This document shows, piece after piece, positions 56,601-64,000 of a DNA stretch of 64,000 bases. How positions within the stretch are numbered: the first letter of the stretch is position 1; every line of letters begins with the position of its first letter. The translations under genes were made by a program, and so were the position numbers. This DNA is from Plotosus lineatus. Taxonomy: Eukaryota > Chordata > Actinopteri > Siluriformes > Plotosidae. The notes beneath the pieces were generated by a model. The model was not told the DNA's origin, did not search any database, and worked only from the letters and a program-made list of their open reading frames with translations. The DNA lies in assembly GCA_024760905.1 (NCBI GenBank), contig CM045751.1:10518501-10582500 (forward strand). The letters are read 5' to 3'.

Positions 56601-59600
56601 CTGTACATGTTCTTTTGCCTATTGTGCGTCTCCGGGAGCTGCCCTCTTACTGATTTGTGTCACATAAATTGGGGGAATGAATGAGAGCGGGATGTTGTTC
56701 AGGCAGGTGCCAGTAGCCAGGCTTTATCTACTCACTAGAAGACTGTTCGGAGCATGTTTCCTGAGACTTGCGAAGGAAAGAAGAAGAAGAAGAAAAAAAA
56801 AATAGATCTCGCTCCCCCACTAAAAGGCTTTCCGGGGAGAGTCGCATTTCAATTTAATTACAGGTCTCGTGTCGGACAGATCCTTCAGCAGAAGCTTTAA
56901 ACTGGATGGAGGAGGGTTTTAAATAGAAGAATGCTTGTGTGTACAAGTCTCTCATTTTCTTTAACAGGACATCTAAAAGATTTAAAAAAAAAAAAGAAAA
57001 AAAAAGAAAGAAATTCCTTATTTGTTTACTGTAAAATATGTGCAATTGTGCTTCTGCTTAACTGTTTAATCCTTCCCAGAAAAAGCACTGAGGTGAATAA
57101 GACAAAACACAAGCTACTGTCTTTGTTTTTTCAAGCGTAATGGATCCTCTTGAAGAAAAACCCAATGGTTGTTGGATGAAGTGAGCTTGTTTTAAGGAGT
57201 GGGCAAAGCGCCCTGTATTTCAAACAAAGGCGACGGTGACGGATGACAGCCCAGTCTCGTATCTCTGCTGGGACTCTCAGCGCCTTTTTCGCAAATCATA
57301 GATGAATACACTGCAGGAGCACTGTCTGTGATCACACCGCCTCCCGCAGACGTCTTCATTTCAGTCAGTCAATCCGAGGCCTGTCCTACTTCATGAGCTC
57401 TGGCCGTTTCCTCAAAGAGGTGTCCAAGAAATCAACCAACAAGGAGATGCTCCCAGTATAACAGATGCCCTGGGTCAGGCATCAGGCCCCGGGGCTTCAC
57501 ATTGCCAGGCTGATTGTACTCACGCTTGTTGACAGTTCTGCTCCAAAACGCAGGGATAATGCATCAAACTATAGATGTGCCTCACCAATCATACACTCTG
57601 GCCTACATGTTGACGGCATGCTGATACAACCTCTTATGGTAAATTCTGTATTTTGAGAGGATTACAACATTTCTAATCAGAAAATGGGATTCAAAGTATA
57701 ACGTATAAAATTGTGGTTTTACTTCAACCCCCAATTTCCAGATTCTTTTCTATATACCAGCACACATCAGCTACACCCTTTTATTAACCAACCTCTAGGT
57801 GTCATCATTTAAAATTTGTGAAAGTTCTGAATTGAGGCGTGACACTGATTTCTTGTTATAGCCTCAACACCATCAACTAACAAATATTTCCTGCTCACAC
57901 ATGTATGCAGCTGTACAATTCAATTTTTTTGATAGATTTTCCTTTTGGGCTAAGGTTTGGAAAGCCAAAGCAAGGTTATATTATTATGGTATTATTTGAA
58001 AAATGGGATTGACCCGTCTTCAACACAAGTCCCTCCACACATAACTTGTTTGTTTCCTTTTAATTTTACAGTGAAGAAGTCTCCTATCGTTCAAAAAAGC
58101 TATCAATCTGAAAAAGCAGAGAGAGACAAGCTTCCTGCCACCCACACAAAGTCAAACTATGTAGTCGTTCCAAACTGTCATGTATGAAGAATTATAGCAC
58201 GGCTGGAAGAGATTGAAGAAAAGCGTCAGTTGGCGTGTTATATTTTTGCAGGCTGTGCCTTTGTTACGAGTACAACTAGCAAATATAAAGTAGCTTCGGA
58301 GAGAACAAATCAGGAAACATATACAATCCAAACAAATAACATGGCTGATAAAAATGCTGCATGGGACTAAATTAGTAAATCATCTATCTTCCTCAATCAA
58401 GCAAAAAAAAAAAAAAAAGAAGAAAAAAAAAAGAGTTGGGGGAGGGGTGGTCATTATTATGCATTATGCATAGCCATTACGCATGATCTTTTCAAAATAG
58501 CAAACTATATTGGCAAGAATAGATGCACTAAATTACTTGATCTAGAGCATATGAAACTACCGTATAATCGAGAAGTAAGGAATTGAATTTTAATTCAGTA
58601 GTTCGGTAGCAATACTGATGTTACTGTGCTGACTTCAGACCTGAAAACCCCCTTCTGATTTTCCTATCAGAAAAATCATGACTAATCCGAGGCGCTCTGC
58701 TTTGGGATGTCCTAATCCGAGATTGAATTTTAGTTGAATAAAGCATGTAGCATAAGCATTTCACTCACCATACTTGATTTTATCCGGCGAGAGCTATAGC
58801 AACACGTACTATTCTGGGTCTGTCGAATACCTGAAATACTGACAGTAATTTTTGGAGGTCTAACTACACCCATTCAAACAATAATCAGGAAATTTGTTTC
58901 AGAAAAATTCATTTAGGCTTTCATTTGAAAATTCAAACTCATTTCCAGACAAAACTTCATCATATCAAAAAGCCAATAAACAAACAAACAGCTAGCCATA
59001 AGCTACGTGTCTGCATGTGGAACAGAAGATTATCGAGGCAATACGGACCATCTGAAACATCATCTCCTACAAAGTGAACATCTAAAGCCAAAGATAGCAA
59101 GATGGTTGCCTTTTGCTCCCTACTGAGAGAAATCTATATGTCAGCTGCTTCTTGCCACTCTTCGTCCAATGTTCTCAGTATGCACTCATTTGCATCTTGT
59201 TTCCAGATGGGGGAGGCAGCGGGGGTTAAAACTTCTGGCATGGAACTGATTACTTCCTGTTGAGTTATTGGAAGTGGAGGGTAATCAGAGATGGCGAGGG
59301 GCCTCAGTTTCGTCCCACAGAGAGCCCAATCAGAAACAACCATGACTCATTTAAGACGGGTGCTTGTTACCAACAAAAAGAAAAAAACTAATCTTGCCTA
59401 ATGAAGAATGTCTTTAGGAAACAGGATATCAAATGGCTTGGTTATAAACACAGATGTGTTTTATTAGTGCTATAGGAAACAAGTCTGAGATAGAGAACAG
59501 TTCAACGAAAACTAGGTTTGGTAGGAAGTGCTGAGAGCGGTGTGTGAAAGCATGAGGGGAAACAGACGTCTTATCCAAACACTAAGACAAGACACATATG

Positions 59601-60229
59601 ACCAAGTAGCGTACAACTCAACTAACAAGTACCGACAACCACATTGTTACATTCTTAAATGTTGACGAGGGGAAGGGAGGGCGCAAACAGTCTTCATTTC
59701 TTTCTTCATGAGTTAAAACTAGGAATTTTCCTTTTGTTCAAAAGAAAACACGTGTTAAGTGAGAGAATAAAGAAATACTTCGAAATCACAATCTTACAGA
59801 TCCGGTAGTAGCATTTCGCAGCAATTCAGTCAACCACTAAAATACATTAATACTGGACACATACATACCAGCTCAGGTAGTTCAAACAACTCACCAGAAC
59901 ATAATAAATCCAAAGATAAATAAAAAAAATAAAAGATAATAAAGCCTTAACTTGGATTGTGGTTTTACAGAAAGCTGCGGGCAAACACCTTTTTACCCTT
60001 TAAGTGCCTTTGCCTACAATAATCAGACTCCGACACACAAGGCCTGGAGACCTGCACAGGTAGAATGCTGAAAAATTCCAAAGAGTCAAAGCGTACTCCT
60101 TCACCAATTTCTTGTGTTAGCAAGGCGTGAACTGACTTTAGCAGGCTAGTTTGGTTTTGCTCTTTTATCTCAGACTTGATCATTGTGAGAGTCAAATTTG
60201 TGCATTAAATTAAAAAAAAAATGTTTTTT
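53699..60229. other. Long intronic stretch with no recognised gene or element
   Basis: Homopolymers occur at 55647-55661 (A), 55673-55684 (C), 56420-56435 (A) and 56982-57007 (A-rich). ORFs up to 153 codons (55175-55636) carry no motif and overlap opposite-strand ORFs. This is the longest stretch in the window without a recognisable repeat, so conserved noncoding elements cannot be excluded. Confidence 0.4.
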
Positions 60230-60436
60230 CGGGGATTTAGCTCAGTTGGTAGAGCGCCAGCTTTATCCTCCGGAAGGTCAGAAATTTTTAATCTGGCCTC
60301 ATCATACCATGAGACGTTAAAATTTGGCAGTTGTTGCTTCCTGCTTGGCGCTCAGCATCAAAGGATAGAACAACGCAATAACTGGCGCTGCACAGTGACG
60401 ACGGGTGCCCAGAGCACAACCCCCCCCCCCCCCCCA
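60230..60436 (+). mobile_element. SINE-like element with tRNA head and poly-C end
   Basis: GGGGATTTAGCTCAGTTGGT then AGAGCGCCAGC is a good tRNA D-arm with an A box. The anticodon and T arms do not fold (GAAATTTTTAATC replaces the B box). The body CCATGAGACGTTAAAATTTG and GGCGCTGCACAGTGACGAC fits a SINE of the kind common in deuterostomes. It ends in a C run at 60421-60436. Confidence 0.6.
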
Positions 60437-60934
60437 AAAAAAATTTCATGTATGTAATGTACTTTGACAATAGTTATTATCATTAACTGAACACTCCCCA
60501 GTGCACTTTGAGCATAATATTCAGTACGAATAAAGTACAATACAGTAGAAATCTACGACCTACTAATCTGACTAATTAAAAAAATATTTTGAATAAAACC
60601 TCTGATATGGTAAAATGAGGCACCCCATGTGTAGTAATCTGTAAAATGCTTTCCTTGAACTGACATTGTTTACTGTTGCCATACCACATACCGTTTATCC
60701 AGGTATAAAACCCCAGAAAGTTTAAAAATAAATCCAGTGAACATTGTCGAACAAAAGAACAAACAACCTGGGAGACACTGATGATCAGGGTGGGGTTCAG
60801 TACAATAAAAACCCATGGAGCAAATCTTATATTCGAAAAAATGGTAATGCATCCATGTGATTTTTCATGGCAGATATAACCCTAAATCTGTACATGTGCA
60901 CCCACATACTTTATTGCGCTGTCTACTGATCTCA

Positions 60935-61204
60935 GGTGGCCCAGGTGGTGTAGTGGTTAGGGTGCTGGATCAGGAGGTTGCGTGTTCGAATCCCAGTAAA
61001 AATCCGACTGTACTAAGACCCCTGGGCAAGCTCTCAACCACAAGTGTGCTGCTGTTCACCCAGCAGTATAAATGGGTACCAGTAAAAATATACTGGGAAG
61101 GTAACCTGCGATGGACTAGCGTCTCATCCGGGAGGAGTTGAACTCCTGATAGCTTCATGCGACGGAAACCAGGGATAAGCACCGGCCTGAGAAGCCACTA
61201 GGCT
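60935..61204 (+). mobile_element. SINE family 3, plus copy
   Basis: The head GGTGGCCCAGGTGGTGTAGT with B-box-like CGTGTTCGAATCCCAG, then GACCCCTGGGCAAGCTCTCA, the tandem ATACTGGGAAGGTAACCTGC block, and GGAAACCAGGGATAAGCACC. This is the reference copy of family 3. The next SINE starts where it ends. Confidence 0.82.
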
Positions 61205-61506
61205 CGGGTGCAAAGGTTGGGGGTTCGAATCCCACTCTCCCCAAGGTTGTCACTGCCCCAGGGTGTGCAGCTAACTGGGTTATCAAAGGCCGGCTGTCTC
61301 ACTGTCAATCGTGTGAGGTTCACGTAAAAGAACCATTGCAGACTTTCAACAAGAGTAGCTGCAAAGCTATCGGCATGTTTCCGCTCTACGATGGCCTGGC
61401 GAGCTGTCCAGGGTGTACTCTGCCCTTGCCCGAAGTTGGTTGGGATGGGTGGCAGCCTCCCTACCACCCTAATTAGAATTAAGCGGTTACAGAAAATGAA
61501 ATGAAC
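61205..61506 (+). mobile_element. SINE family 1, 5'-truncated, fused to family 3
   Basis: It begins near GGTGCAAAGGTTGGGGGTTCG, so the A-box half is missing. The rest follows the family 1 order to the tail AATTAAGCGGTTACAGAAAA. The head of family 3 and the body of family 1 thus form one continuous 570-bp unit. Confidence 0.82.
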
Positions 61507-61594
61507 TGAACACAGCTCCCCAATATTTTATGTGGCGTTCCCTCTTTATAGCCGAACATTCAAATACATATATACAGTATTAGTACAGTCGCGG

Positions 61595-61964
61595 CAATGT
61601 TCCCTCTAATTTTTTGTGTCTGGGCTCAGTGACACAAGCTCCTTGAGCACACTGAGGACACTGCACGGCGAGTATGGGCAGGGCACATATGCAAGCACTG
61701 TCCTGTCAATGCTATGACTGGCTGCATAGCATAAGTGAACCGTCTCGTATTATTGGCTGGACACCTGTCACTCACCGAGTTACACTGCAAAATGGAACCA
61801 AAAACAATATTATTGATCGAATTAATCAAATTAGATCTAATATTCGATATTAATGAACACGTTTCTGTTGAATTTTATTTTACGCGCTGCATAGATGTTC
61901 TGGTGCGCTGAGAATGCGTAAGGAGTGCACGGCTGTGCAAGCACGCAGCTTAAAGGGAACATTG
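61595..61964. mobile_element. hAT-type MITE (370 bp)
   Basis: Left CAATGTTCCCTCTAATTTTT and right AGCTTAAAGGGAACATTG are inverted, a terminus seen in common fish hAT MITEs. Flanking 8-mers AGTCGCGG and GTGGACGG are poorly matched. There is no coding. Confidence 0.75.
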
Positions 61965-62157
61965 GTGGACGGTATAATTGTGTGTTTGAAAGTGCCCCCA
62001 ACTACCTCTCATGAAAATCACAAAAACAAAGAGCGAATCGATGTAGGTCATCCTATGAGAAAAAGCCGTTTTCTGTCTGAGCTCAACATAAGCTAAACCA
62101 TATCCCCATGCAGGTGACGGGCTGGCAGAGTGTAATATGGGACGAAACACCCATTAT

Positions 62158-62159
<2 letters not shown>
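61965..62159. other. Intronic sequence, nothing recognised
   Basis: No domain or repeat signature was seen. Confidence 0.4.
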
Positions 62160-62194
<35 letters not shown>

Positions 62195-62201
62195 GAGAGA
62201 G
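62160..62201. repeat. (GA)n microsatellite
   Basis: About 20 GA units with one GTGA interruption. Confidence 0.95.
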
Positions 62202-63854
62202 CACATTGGACAGGTATGGCACAGGCCCGAACCCTCCTGACACTTCTTCCCTTTCCTCTTCAGAAACAAAGAACCATGCAGCAATGTTACTCCAGACATA
62301 ACCAGACAAACAATAAGAGGGGAGCGGCAACAGGGGGAAAGAGCCAGACTAATAAAATGATAATGAATTACACACCTACAGAATCTCAGACTGCATTCCC
62401 TTATCCTTGATTTCATTTAAATTACTTTAATCAATTATTTAAATTGATTTTACAAGAGTGTATAACAGAGCAGAAAATTGGATACCTCTTACTAGATTTC
62501 CTGAGTGCAAAGGTTTGTATCAACAAAACGTTTTGAATAAATGGAAACTGTACCTCTATTTTTATTAAACGTGGTTAAAACGGCATACAATACCATCAGT
62601 TTGTTCCTGCGGCATCATAATTTTAAATACGAGAATAAAGACGAGAAAAAAAAAACCAACAACAACAACAGACAAATAAGCAGAAGCACTTCTCCTTATC
62701 CGCAAACGACATCTGACCCAGTTACACCAAAACAAGGTTGAGAAATTAAAGGAAACCCCCAGAATAAAGGGGTTAGTAGGCTGGTTGGCTATGAGATTCT
62801 GCTCAAGCGGCTTTGAAATGTCTTGGCATACATTCGAAAAGTCTCGAGAGGGTCTGTATAAGAGAAGTGCACTGCTCTTCCAAAAGATTTTCTCACTTGG
62901 CAGAGAACAGCACCGGTTAATATAATCTTCCCAACCAGGTTGGGATCTGTGACTGTAAAAGTCAGAATAATGATTTTTACCCTCATAACCCTTTGGGTGT
63001 GCCTCCCTGCCCTGTAGATGTGAGCAACAACATCCTGAAAGAGACCGTGCCAATCAAGGTGAAAAAATTTAACCATAAGATTAAAGGGATCAGCCTGAAG
63101 ATTATAGTATTGATTCATGAAAGGATGAACTCGAATTCATGTTAATTTTATTTTCACCCATCCCAGGTTCATTTTGTCGTTTCAGGGGATGCAATTTTTG
63201 CAAATAACAAAACTGCTTGATATGGTTCCTTGTTTATTTTCATATTCTTTTGTACTGAGACTAATCGTGCTTTGTCTCAGCTTGTATTTTCCTTCATGTT
63301 TTTTGATCTGCAGGTAATTAATTAAAATCACCACAACCAGTATGGGTTATTCACTGGCGGGTTTAGACTTGAACATTTAGTGTGCATCTCACATTCTTCG
63401 CACTATAAAGCTCCTGCTATGAAATTTTCATTATTCCATGTTCCATGTGCATTTAAATGAATTTAGAGTGAATGAAGACTCTGAATCAGACTTGTGTGTT
63501 GTTTACTTAAGCCATTAGTCCTCATATACGGCTCCTTGATGTTTGTCCATGTAGGTGTATTACTACATTTCACATTTTCTGTAGCTCCATGCACAGCTCT
63601 TAATTTTAATGCTATGCAGATACTTAAACATTTGTGGGATTAGCTTTTGACAGACCAATGCTGCACTTTGATGGTGATGTGAACCTCTGCCAAATAGTTT
63701 TTGGAAGAAGATAGAGTATTTTAGAAAGTACTGTTCATACAGATTGGGTTGTTTTATAATTCAAAGAATAAAACTAATTATTGTGGTGTAGTCAGTACAT
63801 CATTTTGGAGCGTACATGCGTACATGCATACATACACACACACACACACACACG
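62202..63854. other. Intronic sequence, one long unidentified ORF, nothing named
   Basis: Two overlapping minus-strand ORFs (162 codons at 62565-63053 and 109 codons at 62789-63118) have no recognised domain. A CA run lies at 63835-63853. Confidence 0.4.
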
Positions 63855-64000
63855 ACCCTGGGGAATATGCTTTTTTTTGCCATACTGTACTAGATTTAAG
63901 TGTATTTGCGCATCTGCAGTAGGTGGCAGTGGCGCTCTCACTGTGTTCCGTATGGTGGAGGGAAAAAGCACAGAGCAAACAATATGAAGTGTAGTAAACA
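63855..64000. mobile_element. Partial second copy of the 771-1386 hAT-type repeat
   Basis: GACCCTGGGGAATATG, then TTTAAGTGTATTTGC, GTAGGTGGCAGTGGCGCTCT and the closing GTAGTAAACA parallel 846-993 in order and orientation. The window ends inside it. Confidence 0.55.

Larger units (their letters stand above)
27023..64000 (-). other. neo1: neo1 intron upstream of the Ig1 exon (partial)
   Basis: The acceptor AG at 27024-27023 closes an intron that extends through the rest of the window, so it is at least 37 kb. No signal-peptide exon or promoter-like CpG cluster was recognised at the far end. Large first introns are usual in this receptor family. Confidence 0.75.

Noticed and set aside
60230..60303. 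Possible functional tRNA gene
   Set aside because: Good D arm, but the T arm and 3' acceptor pairing are absent and SINE body sequence follows.
1..64000. CRISPR arrays, operons, viral or prophage genes
   Set aside because: Direct repeats are microsatellites or dispersed elements; no spacer array, bacterial gene or viral protein signature was seen.

Overview
The window is vertebrate nuclear DNA, most likely from a ray-finned fish. It is AT-rich and full of CA/TA microsatellites, fish-type tRNA-derived SINEs, RTE-like LINEs, and Tc1, Tigger, hAT and Harbinger-type DNA transposons. Nothing prokaryotic, viral or CRISPR-like was seen. The only host coding sequence I can defend is one 312-bp exon on the minus strand (26711-27022). 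It encodes the first immunoglobulin domain of neogenin (neo1), a netrin/RGM receptor. The window is therefore two partial introns of neo1: the downstream one at 1-26710 and the upstream one at 27023-64000. Both run off the window.

Layout. 0.8-2.8 kb holds a hAT remnant (771-1386) and a deleted Harbinger/ISL2EU-like element (1696-2764) that keeps two convergent first exons, one SAP-like and one THAP-like. 3.6-4.7 kb is a Tigger-type MITE interrupted by two SINEs. 7.9-10.7 kb is a full-length but frameshifted hAT transposon with a perfect 8-bp target duplication. 11.8-13 kb holds a second interrupted MITE and a hAT foldback element. 14.8-15.75 kb is a truncated Tc1. 19.2-19.7 kb is a clean MITE. 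20.3-20.5 kb is a LINE remnant. 24.2-25.4 kb is a rearranged RTE-like LINE. The neo1 exon follows at 26.7-27.0 kb.

In the upstream intron, 31.4-32.4 and 40.7-41.8 kb are two copies of one unrecognised DNA transposon with a shared acidic-tailed ORF. 34.1-34.3 kb is a strong palindrome. 37.1-37.8 and 51.8-52.6 kb are two different Tigger derivatives that still show the pogo/CENP-B-like DNA-binding region. Further MITE copies lie at 33.6, 39.2, 42.5 and 50.4 kb. RTE and other LINE 3' ends lie at 47.2-48.3 kb. A small hAT at 53.4 kb is a deleted sibling of the 7.9-kb element, and a further hAT MITE lies at 61.6 kb. The long stretches between these show no gene or repeat I can name.

How the parts relate: the exon is spliced into neo1 mRNA from the minus strand, and everything else is mobile-element sediment in its introns. 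Several families are present as a larger copy plus an internally deleted one. Element names come from recognised motifs and terminal repeats, not from a database search.
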